Shown here one piece after another: positions 41,637 to 51,954 of a stretch of 64,000 bases of DNA (position 1 is the stretch's first letter; each line of letters begins with the position of its first letter). Both the position numbers and the translations under genes were made by a program. The DNA lies in the NCBI GenBank assembly GCA_036971475.1, contig JBAIZL010000002.1:327101145-327165144 (forward strand). The letters are read 5' to 3'. Source of the stretch: Prosapia bicincta (lineage: Eukaryota > Arthropoda > Insecta > Hemiptera > Cercopidae). Under the pieces are notes generated by a model. The model was not told where the DNA came from and searched no databases. It saw only the letters and a list, made by a program, of their open reading frames with translations.

Positions 41637-42930
41637 GACTATATCACTTCACGTGTACAGACCATTATACTTCTTGCGTATAGACGATATTTCTTATGTG
41701 TACGGACCGACACACTTCTAGTGCAGAGACTATATCAGTACAAGTGTACAAACCATTATATTTCTTGCGTATAGAAGATACGTCTCATGTGTACAGACCA
41801 ACACACTTCTAGTGCAGAGACTATATCACTTCACGTGTACAGACCATTATACTTCTTGCGTATAGACGATATTTCTTATGTGTACGGACCGACACACTTC
41901 TAGTGCAGAGACTATATCAGTACAAGTGTACAAACCATTATATTTCTTGCGTATAGAAGATACGTCTCATGTGTACAGACCAACACACTTCTAGTGCAGA
42001 GGCTATATCACTTCACGTGTACAGACCATTATACTTCTTGCATATAGACGATATTTCTTATGTGTACGGACCGACACACTTCTAGTGCAGAGACTATATC
42101 ACTTCACGTGTACAGACCATTATATTTCTTGCGTATAGAAGATACTTCTTATGTGTACATACCAACACACTTCTAGTTCAGGGACTATATCACTAAAAGT
42201 GTATAAACCATTATATTTCTTGCGTATAGAAGATACTTCTTATGTGTACAGACCAACACACCTCTAGTGCAGAGGCTATATCACTTCACGTGTACAGACC
42301 AATATACTTCTTGCGTATAGACGATATTTCTTATGTGTACGGACCGACACACTTCTAGTGCAGAGACTATATCACTTCACGTGTACAGACCAATTATATT
42401 TCTTGCGTATAGAAGATACTTCTTATGTGTATGGACCGACACACTTCTAGTGCAGAGACTATATCACTTTACGTGTACAGACCATTATATGTCTTGCGTA
42501 TAGAAGATACTTCTTATGTGTACATACCAACACACTTCTAGTTCAGGGACTATATCACTAAAAGTGTATAAACCATTATATTTCTTGCGTATAGAAGATA
42601 CTTCTTATGTGTACAGACCAACACACTTCTAGTGCAGAGGCTATATCACTTCACGTGTACAGACCAATATACTTCTTGCCTATAGACGATATTTCTTATG
42701 TGTACGGACCGACACACTTCTAGTGCAGAGACTATATCACTTCACGTGTACAGACCATTATATTTCTTGCGTATAGAAGATACTTCTTATGTGTACGGAC
42801 CGACAGACTTCTAGTGCAGAGACTATATCAGTACAAGTGTACAAACCATTATATTTCTTGCGTATAGAAGATACTTCTTATGTGTACAGACCAACACACT
42901 TCTAGTACAGTGACTATATCACTACATGTG

Positions 42931-43760
42931 TACAGACCAACAAAACACTTGTTAAAGGCGAAACCACTACATGTTTAGCGACAAATACGTTTCTTCTGTA
43001 GAGAATAAGTCACTACATGTTCAGAGACCAATACACCTTTTGTTTCGGAACTAAAGCACTAGATATGTACATATTAACACACTTGTTGGTTAAAGACAAA
43101 AGCACAAGATGTGTACAGAGCAACAATGTGTTTATGTAAAGACTAAAGCACTACGTGTACACAGTATAATTCACGGCTTGTGTAGAGACTAATGCATTAC
43201 GTTTCTACATATCAATACACTTACTTGCGTAGGAATGATAGTTCTTATGTGTAAATACTAACACACATCCCCTGTAGAGACTAAAACACTTAATGTGTGC
43301 ATACCAACATACTACTACTTTTTAGATTTTGACCACTACATCTGTAGCCACATATATTCTTCTCCTGTAGAACATAAAGCACAAAAATTTCAAAGATCAA
43401 CGCTCTACTTGTTAGAAACTAAACCATTACATGTGTAGCGACCAATACTCTTCTTCTGTAGAGGTAAAAGCTCTACATTTGTATATATCACCACACTACT
43501 TGTTACAGACTAAACCACTACATGTGTAGCGACCAATACTCTTCTTTTGTAGAGAATAAAGCACTACATTTCCACAGACTAACACATTAATTGTTAGACA
43601 CTATATCACTACATGTGTAGCGACCAATACTCTTCTATTGTAGAGAATAAAGCACTACTGTGTAGTGGCCAATATACGTCTTGTGTAGAGACTAAACACT
43701 ACATGTGTAGTGTACGATACCCTACATGTGCATAGATTAATATAACATACGGACCAACAT
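42931..43760. repeat. Degenerate right tail of the 45-bp satellite family
   Basis: Past 42,930 the regular 91-bp unit breaks down, but monomer-like fragments remain: CACTACATGTGTAGCGACC followed by AATACTCTTCTTCTGTAG and AATAAAGCACTAC recurs at about 43,420-43,690 with a ~90-bp spacing. The box GTACAGACC has decayed to GTAGCGACC or CAGACTAAC. This looks like an old, unhomogenised edge of the array. No gene is seen. Confidence 0.8.
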
Positions 43761-43809
43761 ACGGACATATTATGCTTACAGACCAACTCATCACTGTAAA
43801 TAGTTTTTC

Positions 43810-43832
43810 AATAATAATAATAATAATAATAA
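43810..43832. repeat. (AAT)n microsatellite
   Basis: About seven ATA/AAT triplets in a row, just right of the satellite tail. Confidence 0.9.
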
Positions 43833-44473
43833 CATCTCTATAACAAAAGATTTTCCTTATTAACAAATCTTGATACAATGTTATTACTAATCGGAGATAT
43901 ACACAATTATTACCTTCTGACGTTGTGTCTACACAATTTAAGGCATGTTTTTTAACCACTGATTTAAATACATCTCTATTTGTATAAATACATATCCAAT
44001 TTTACTATTAATTTTTTAATAGAAAACACTAATTTGTTTTATATCTGAAACATTCAATTTTTACCATGTATATATTTTTTTCGACCCGTTTATTTTCTGC
44101 ATGCTGTAGTGATTTTATTTTTATGATATAAAAAATAAAAAACCAACTTTTAAAAAAGAATAAAATGTTCTGTTTAATCACAAAACAATGCAGTTTATTG
44201 TTGACATCCAACCTCGTCTGCGTGTCTTGGATTTGTTAAGGTTCTTTCTGGTTTTGTTGTGCCAAGTTATTTCACGTTGGCTGTAGTTGGGCCGTGTCTT
44301 TGAATTGCCTACACAACGCCGTGTTTTGTCTGTGCCAGTCTGTAGGTTAATACATTTGTTTGGCTAGGATTACCACGCTATTATACATGATATTATCACA
44401 TTTTTTTATAGTGAATATCTCACATTTTTTAAAATACCCGCATATTAAAATGAAATCATTTATAAAATATATA

Positions 44474-44476
<3 letters not shown>

Positions 44477-44527
<51 letters not shown>
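44477..44527. repeat. (TA)n microsatellite
   Basis: An uninterrupted TA run of about 51 bp inside a longer A/T-only stretch (44,445-44,625). It is a likely easily melted or cruciform-prone site. Confidence 0.95.
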
Positions 44528-44531
<4 letters not shown>

Positions 44532-44685
44532 TGTAAATATATAATTCATATATTAAAAAATATATAATAATTTATTAAATAAATAATATAATTTAATTAT
44601 ATCGTTTTATTTTAATATATAATATTTTAGACCTCTGATAACCGAGATAATTCTAAGACACGTTGCCCGAGTTCCCACTCGAATT

Positions 44686-44712
44686 TATATATATATATAC
44701 ATATATATATAA
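44686..44712. repeat. (TA)n microsatellite with one C interruption
   Basis: TA dinucleotides interrupted by TACATA at about 44,698-44,703. Confidence 0.85.
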
Positions 44713-46524
44713 CTTTTTCTATGTTATTTTTAAAATTCGTCTTCCGTTTAACCTCATTTAGCCTGTTCTTATTCTCTTGAACGACCATAAACGACTAGAC
44801 AAAGATAAGTTAAAAAATCCAAAGTGACACATCACTCGTCCTTTAGCAATGAAAACAGACTTGCATTGAAACCTTTGCATTAAATATTGTTTTTGTCGAA
44901 ATGCTTCCCCTATGAGCATTAGAGGTTTATTAATGTTTGAATTACAGATTTTTTATTTGTGTGGAATAGTAAATGTATTGTTGAAAGTTTAAAATGAAAA
45001 AAAATTATTTAAATTAAAACAATCGAAATTAAATGTGAACGTGAAAAATTTTGAATATTAAATGTGTAAAAGATGGATACGTTTCGATAGTAATTTAAAA
45101 CATTCCATTTGAAGCGATGCAATGGTCGGTTCGTGCAGGATCTGCTTTATTTCCAACACCCTTCAATGTTACCTTTTTTGAATTAAACATCAACTATTTG
45201 TTATAACAAGCCTGCTCAAACTCTTTATTGTGTTCGTTTCACTGATCAGTTGACTTGTGTCACTTCGCCAAATTATGTTTTAGCCTATCCGATTAAACAA
45301 TCCGAGAAGGCCAGTCTCCTTTGATTCAAATTTCGTACTTGTAATGGACGCATTCACAAATAATTAACTATTAGGAAGAAAAGGAGATATTAGCACTATT
45401 AGGAGTGGTAGCTACAATGTAAGGGATGAGTCGCTTTAACCTGCAGACCGTTACGTATGGTTTAATTGAATGGCGCTAAATATACATGCATACACTTCCA
45501 ACGGTCTTTCTACTGCAGCTTTTGTTGGGAATCAGCCAATCTGCAATGTTTGAGAGTGTGCCACTTGTCGAAAGACATATAAAGTTTTTAATGTCAAGGG
45601 CCCTTTAATATCCATATTTGTATCGTTATAGACTTCGCTCTTGATAAAGTATGTAGCGCTATATAGACATTTAAAGGGGTTAGAATATTCGTTTGCATGG
45701 TGATAAAGTTTTAAAAATATCTAACACCATGGTCAGCTATAATAATGACGATATCATTCTCTTCATTAAGTTTTACTTACCTAATGATGACTGCGCCAAG
45801 TAGAAAAAAGACGAAACCTGCTGTAACTACGCTTTCAATCTTTTTAATTATTTGGAAAATCAAGAGAATAAGAACTCAGGCTATTCTGAGCAAAGTTTTC
45901 CACTTCTAAAGAAAAGTTCACTTCTCCGTCTTGGCAAACTTTTGCCAAGTTTTGCCGCAGTTTTAAACTAATGGGTCTATTTTTATTTTCATTTTTAGTA
46001 AATATAATTAATTTTCCCACCCTTCTAAAAGCATTTCAGTTTTTAATTTAATTTTTACTTTGTATGCAGGCCTCTTTAATAACTCTTTAATTTATTACTA
46101 AATTTAATTACACTTTTAATTTATTAAACAAATAATGTGTAGTTTAATTTGTTAAAATATACTCGTAAATTAATTCAAATGATTTAACAAATAACGCTAG
46201 ATTACTTGGAAAATTAAATAGTTTTAAAAAATAACAGCCTGTCCTGTGCATCAACAAACATGTGATAATAGGCCTAGTTTGTATTTATCGCTTCAATCTA
46301 TCAAACCAAAACATTCTGTAAAATAAATTCTGTTTTTAGTTAATGGCTGGTGATTTAAAACATGAAAAATACTTGAACGATAAAAATTCAATCTTAATTT
46401 TAATTTAATGATAGCAATAAAATGCAATATAAATCGAAGTCAGTATAAAGTTCATTTCTTAATCAATAAGAATGCTTTAGACTCCACAACAAACACGCAT
46501 GTGATGTGATGCAAGTACTGTAGA

Positions 46525-46563
46525 TGTATGTATGTGCGTGTGTGTGCGCGTGCGTATGTGTGT
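46525..46563. repeat. Degenerate GT/GC alternating purine-pyrimidine tract
   Basis: About 39 bp of alternating TG/CG/TA steps (TGTATGTATGTGCGTG then TGTGTGCGCGTGCG). Alternating purine-pyrimidine DNA of this kind can adopt a left-handed form; whether it does so here is unknown. Confidence 0.75.
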
Positions 46564-47087
46564 CAGCCTGCTAGATACCGCATGCAACCGTAGATATTAG
46601 TGGCAAGCATTTAGTAGCAACTTCAATTCCTACCAGTTTAATGTTTTCAGGTGTCAGCCGTCAGTGCCATTGTAAGGCTCATTGCTTCTAAGTGCTTTCG
46701 CGAGTTCTGTTTGTGCACTGGAGCAATGTTTATGTTCAATGTACATTAGTTATATTAGACGTTAAGCTTGTATAGTTATTATTATGTTTTTCATCACATC
46801 CTTTTTACGATCACCTGATTTATCGGTCAGCTAAAAATATTGCAAATATCAGGCGTATCAAATGTTGTAGCCTTTGAATGAAAAAGGCAGACGACGATCA
46901 ACAAAAGTCATTCAATTTCGACCTAATATGGCAGAAAGAAAGAGAGTATAATTTGAAAAACGAATCAAAAATATATTCAGAAAGCTAAATATACTTCTCT
47001 AATTTTTCCTTTCATTCTTTAGGTTTTAACACAAACATACACATTAAGTTAACTTAACAATTAAATCAAAATCCGTTATTCCAATTG

Positions 47088-48838
47088 GATCAAGATTTTC
47101 ACATGCACATTGTACCTTGATATTCCTCCACAATATGAATCAAGATCCACTACTAATTATTGATTCATGGTGCTTCCTTACGCATTGAGTCAAGATCGTG
47201 CATCAAGCATTAGACAATGAATCAAGATTCCCTCTTACACAATGATTTACGATACTCTCTTACTCATTGATTCAAGATTCTCCAACACAGATTAGATATT
47301 GAATCAAGATTCTCTCTTACAAATTGATTCCTCCTGCTCCCTTACCCATTGAGTCAAGATCCTTCCACACACATTTGAAAATGAATCGGGATTCTCTCTT
47401 ACACAATGATTTACGATGCTCTCTTATGCATTGAGTCAATATCTTCCCACACACATTTGATAATGAATCAAGATTCTCTCTTAAACATTGATTCCTGATG
47501 ATCCCGTTCACATTTATTCAAGATTCTCCAACACACATTAGATATAGAATCGAGAATCTCTCTTACACATTGATTTATGATGCTCCCTTACGCATTGAGT
47601 CAAGATCGTTCTACACACATTTGAAAATGAATCAAGATTCTCTCTTACACAATGATTTACGATGCTCTCTTACGCATTGAGTCTAGATTCTCTGACACAC
47701 ATTGAATAATGATTCAAGATTCTCTCTTGCACATTTATTTACAGCTGATCTCATACGCATTGTGTCAATATCTTCCCACACATGTTAGATAATGACTCAA
47801 GATTCTCCCTTGATTCTCCAACACACATTACATAATGAATCAAGATTCTCTCTCACACATCGATTTATGATGCTCCCTTACGCATTAGGTCAATATCCTT
47901 ACACAGATAATATAGGGCATTAGGATTCTCCCTTACACCTTTGAATAACGATGATCCATTACATTGAGTCTAGATTCTCCAAAACATATTAGATAATGAG
48001 CCCAAGATTCTCAATTACACATTGATTTACGATGCTCTCTTTTGCATTGAGTCAAGATTCTCAAACACGTTAGATAATGAATCAAGATTCTCTCCTACAC
48101 ATTGATTTATCATGCTCCCTTACGCATTGGGTCAAGATCCTCACACACGCATTAAATAATAAATCAAGATTCTCTCTTACACATTGATTCCTAATGCTCC
48201 CTTACGTATTTGGTCAAGATCTTCCCACACACATTAGATAATGGATCAGGATTCTCTCTTACACATTGATTTATGATTGCACGCTTACGCATTGAGTCAA
48301 GATACACCCACATACAATAGATAATTAAACAAGATTTTTCTCTTACACAATGATTTAGGATGCTCTCTTACGCATTAGGTCAAGATCCTCATACATATAA
48401 GATAATGGATCAGGATTCTCTCTTACACATTGAATTATGATATTCTCTTACGCATTGAGCAAATTTTCCCCCAACACATTAGATAAGAAATCAAGACTCT
48501 CTCATACACATTGTTTTACGACGCTCTCTTACGCATTTAGTCCAGATCCTCCCACGCACATAAGGTAATGAATCAAGATTCTCTCTTACACAATGATTTT
48601 CGATGCTCTCTTACGCATTGAGTCAAGATTATCTAACACTCATTAGATTGTGAATCAAGATTCTCTCTTGAACATTGATTTACGACGCTCTCTTACGCAT
48701 AAGGTCAAGATTCTGAAACACACATTAGATAATGAATCAAGATTTTCTTTTACACATTGATTTATGATGCTTCCTTACACATTCAGTCAAGATCCACCCA
48801 CACACATTAGATAGTAAATCTAGATTCTCTCTTACACA
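47088..48838. repeat. 82-bp minisatellite, left part
   Basis: Tandem units of about 82 bp; GAATCAAG recurs at 47,219 and 47,301. Each unit has three related sub-blocks: ATCAAGATTCTCTCTTACAC then ATTGA; TTTACGATGCTCTCTTACGC then ATTGA; and GTCAAGATCCTCCCACACAC then ATTAGATAATGA. Copies vary by about 10-20% and some lack a sub-block. There is no relation to the 45-bp satellite that I can see. Short ORFs here are repeat artefacts. The unit is interrupted at about 48,839 by a retrotransposon fragment and resumes at 49,890. Confidence 0.93.
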
Positions 48839-49889
48839 TCGGCCTCCCAGCGGCTAAAACTCAAATATCTCCCCTAGGCCACATGCGAACCATAAAGGAC
48901 AAATACAAGCTTCCGCAGTCTGAACCGCAGCCGCTATGTAACTACGTCCCCATGGTGACTCACCTACCCCATATTTGTACAACCCTAAGCGATTTTACTG
49001 GTAAAAAGGCAGACTCCACCCCTTAGGCACTAAAAGCACATGCCCTGGAAACCATTGCCACGCAATACCCTCATAGCAAGTGGTTTCATATATTGACGGA
49101 TGGCTCGTACAACCCAACACTCAAAGGAACAGGAGCAGGATGGTTCTGTAGGGAGTTTGAGTACCTCTCCGTTGCTATTCGTCGGTACGAATACCACTAA
49201 CTTTGATGGAGAAATCAGCGATGTCCAAGAAGCCGCAAACGAGCTACTACAATCTTGAGTTCCACCAGAAAAAATGCAGTGTTTTTTATAGACTCATAAG
49301 CAGAAATACTGGGCCTTGCCTCAAACGCATTCACTGACTGAATAAGAACGATCAGCTGCCGCCAGGGAATTAAGAGTCTCATATTAAAAGGATGGAAGGT
49401 CAAACTCCAATGGATCCCTAGTCATGTGAGCATAATAGGAAACGAAATGGCTGATGAACTGGCAAAAAAATGCGCGGAAGCACATCAGCCAGCAACCCCC
49501 CTCTCACTCAACACTGCCAAAAATTACATCGATGGCGTAATCAACACCTATATCTTAAACGACATGACGAACCTGGCAAAAAACCAAAAATGGGATGTTT
49601 TAGCCTCTAAGGGACCGCTTCCCATTAATTTAGAGCGCTCTGAATCGGTCGCCAGTTTCCGTCTACTCACTGGCCATGACTACCTGCAAGAGCAACTGCA
49701 CCGCATCGGCCTAGCAGATGACCCCACCTGCCCTCTCTGCTTGAATGGCACAATGAACGCGGACCTCAAGTCCTGCGCAGATCTCTCTGTCCACCCTGAA
49801 GACCCAGCTAGCCGTTACTGGGAGGCGCAGCGTCGAATGGCCGAAAAACCAAGGAAGTCGTTGGCTAAAGTAAAGTAAAATAAAGTACA
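48839..49889 (+). pseudogene. 5'-truncated non-LTR retrotransposon 3' end: RNase H and C-terminal zinc-knuckle region, frameshifted
   Basis: A GC-richer insert with a decayed retroelement reading frame. A TDGS motif at 49,096-49,107 (first RNase H aspartate) is followed, after a +1 shift, by NFDGEI near 49,199-49,216. Back in the first frame come WIPSHVSIIGNEMADELAKK (W at 49,411; H codon 49,423; D codon 49,453), which is the RNase H C-terminal signature. Further on are SVASFRLLTGHDYL and CPLC (49,729-49,740), as in the C-terminal region of I/Jockey-like LINE polymerases. The expected zinc-knuckle histidine between CPLC and the last cysteine seems deleted (MNADLKSC). In-frame stops, for example TGA at 49,256, show it is dead. 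The frame ends at 49,878, then a TAAAG/TAAAA-rich tail (to ~49,888) and return to minisatellite. The element's clade is inferred from motifs only. Confidence 0.85.
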
Positions 49890-50945
49890 ATGCTCTCATA
49901 CGCATTGAGTCAAGATTATCTAACAAACATTAGATTATGAAACAAGATTCTCCCTTGAACATTGATTTACGATGCTCTCTTACGCATTAGAACAAGATCC
50001 TCACACACATTAGATAATGAATCAAGATTCTCGCAGATACATTGATTCCTGATGTTCCCTTACGCATTGAGTCAAGATCCTCCCAAACACATTAGATAAT
50101 GAATCTAGATTCGCTCTTCCACAATGATTTAGGATGCTCTCTTACGCATTGAGTCAACATTCTCCAACACACATTAGATAATGAATCAAGATTCTCTTTT
50201 ACACATTGATTCCTGATCCTTCAATACGAATTGAGTCAAGATTATCCAACACACATTACATAATAAAACAAGATTCTCTCTTTCACATTAATTCATGATA
50301 CTGTCCTACGCATTCCGTAAAGATCCTTCCACACACATTAGATACTGAATTATGGATCTCTCTTACACATTGATTTACAGTGCTCCCTTACGCATGGATT
50401 CACGATCTTCACACACATTAGATAATGAATCACGTTTTTCTCACACAATGATTTACGATTCGCACTAGGCCAAGATTCTCCTACACACATTAGATAATGA
50501 ATCAAGATTCTCTCTCACACATTGATTTACGATGTCCTCTTACGCACTAGGTCAAGATTCTCCCACACATTAGATAATGAATAAAGATTCTCTCTTACGC
50601 ATTAGGTAATGCATCATGATTCTCACTCACACATTGTATCACGATGCTCTCTTACGCATTACGTCAAGATAATCACCCACAATAGACAATGAATCAAGAT
50701 TCCCTCTTACAATGGAATAACTATGCTCTCTTACGCATTAAATCAAGATCCTTCCACACACATTAGATAATGAATCAAGATTCTCACTTACGTATATTCC
50801 TGATGTTCCCTTATGCATTTAGTCAAGATTCTCCAACACATTAGATAATGAATCAAGATTCTCACTTATATATTGATTCTTGATGCTCCCTTACGCATTT
50901 AGTCAAGATCCTCCCACACGCATCAGATAATGGATGATGATTCTC
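49890..50945. repeat. 82-bp minisatellite, right part
   Basis: The same unit as 47,088-48,838, resuming directly after the retroelement tail at the GATGCTCTC sub-block (ATGCTCTCATACGCATTGAG). Units are somewhat more degenerate than on the left, with deletions, for example near 50,440-50,470 and 50,590-50,640. It fades out at about 50,945. No gene is seen. Confidence 0.9.
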
Positions 50946-51954
50946 AGTTATTATAACTTCAGACAAGGAATATATTGTTAGACCATAAATGTCCACCATC
51001 ATTGGTAGACCTCACCAATGTCACTATGTGGGTGTAATCCAATGTTATTGTGTACACAATTATTCAGTGTATAAGCTACTGACCCCATCAAACTGTATCT
51101 GACATTGTATTCATTAAGACTGATGTTTCCGGCAGGATTGTAGCTTTGTAGGCCTACTTTAACCCGCCTTTCGGCAGTGTGCATCTATCCAGAACGAACC
51201 ATTTTCAGAACTGCGAAATGTAGACATTCAGAACTCTAGTTTTAACTTCTATTAAAATACAAAATCCATTAAAACTTTTTGAAGTAGAGTAGAAGGCAAA
51301 TATTTGGGTTTCCTACCCGAATTAGCTACTTAAATGGTTAAGAATTTCTTTTGAACAATGTCAACTGTATTTTTTAAATACTTCCGATAAGTCGCCATCT
51401 GACAATGCCAAGTTGTCCCGTCGTCATTAATACTTAGCAGGGTTATTGATCAGCACTAGAAGTTACACACTGCCTTATGGGGACAAGTCATTTACAAATA
51501 TCTGAAACTTATGGCTTTTAATTTACATTCTGTTTCACCAGAATTCGAAATTACTTGTTAAAGTATTTCTTAAAAGATAAATCAAAACTCGGTCTGCGTT
51601 TGGCAGATACGTTGCAGAGACACACCAACGAAGCTAATACTAAAGATAGCCTTGAAAGACCAATAATAAATGTAGAAGCGTTAAATAAAATTTATTGTTG
51701 ACAGTATAACATATCAAAAGTGTATCAGAATGTAAAATTTATTACATTTATCTATTTATAAAAGTGATTTGATGAAAAATATTAATTAGTTTTGTTAACA
51801 TAAAAACAGCCTATGTTGTGCTGGGTCGTCATACTTTAACTGTTTCTCAATTTAACCTCAGCATCGCCTTTTGTTTGAAGGCACATAATAAAACAGCTGG
51901 CATTGTCAGTGAGAACATAAATTACTTTATGATGAGGTGTACACTCACAAAATC
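50946..51954. other. AT-rich stretch without a recognisable gene
   Basis: Non-repetitive by eye. The longest ORF is about 61 codons on the minus strand at 50,999-51,184, with no domain or compositional support. Nothing further could be assigned. Confidence 0.6.

Larger units (their letters stand above)
12301..42930. repeat. Satellite array B core: 91-bp dimeric unit of ~45-bp monomers
   Basis: Homogeneous tandem array; the AGACC box at 12,879 recurs at 12,970, giving 91 bp. Monomer a' (46 bp) begins GTACAGACCAACACACTTCT and continues AGTGCAGAGACTATATCAC. Monomer c' (45 bp) begins GTACAAACCATTATA and continues CTTGCGTATAGAAGATAC. Common variants are GTACGGACC or GTACTGACC at the box, GCATATAGAAG for GCGTATAGAAG, and CACTTCACGTG for CACTACAAGTG. 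Monomer a' resembles monomer a of array A and c' resembles monomer c, so both arrays belong to one superfamily. Because 91 is not divisible by three, chance ORFs reach only ~86 codons. I see no real gene in this 30.6-kb stretch. Confidence 0.97.
43761..47087. other. AT-rich, apparently single-copy stretch without a recognisable gene
   Basis: Between the big satellite and the 82-bp minisatellite the sequence is AT-rich and not obviously tandem. It holds an (AAT)n tract, several (TA)n tracts and a degenerate GT/GC alternating run. The ORFs are short (60-86 codons), biased in composition and lack recognisable domains. I see no splice-supported exons, RNA genes or regulatory sites I would defend. 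A slightly GC-richer piece at 44,215-44,370 is unassigned. Confidence 0.7.

Noticed and set aside
1..42930. CRISPR-like array of regularly spaced repeats
   Set aside because: The units are contiguous tandem repeats with related, not unique, intervening sequence, and there are no cas genes. The context is eukaryotic.
1..42930. Canonical CENP-B box in the satellite
   Set aside because: I saw no match to the TTCG....A..CGGG pattern in either array's consensus.
43699..44211. Minus-strand ORFs of 86 and 60 codons as genes
   Set aside because: The first overlaps the satellite tail and an (AAT)n tract and the second is extremely Lys/Phe/Ile-rich from AT-rich DNA. Neither has a domain.
45930..45949. 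Short hairpin CTTGGCAAA/TTTGCCAAG as a regulatory structure
   Set aside because: A single 9-bp perfect stem with a 2-bp loop in AT-rich DNA, with no neighbouring gene; too short to interpret.
49711..49926. 71-codon minus-strand ORF opposite the retroelement
   Set aside because: It is antisense to the RNase H/zinc-knuckle frame and continues into minisatellite; the plus strand carries the recognisable motifs.
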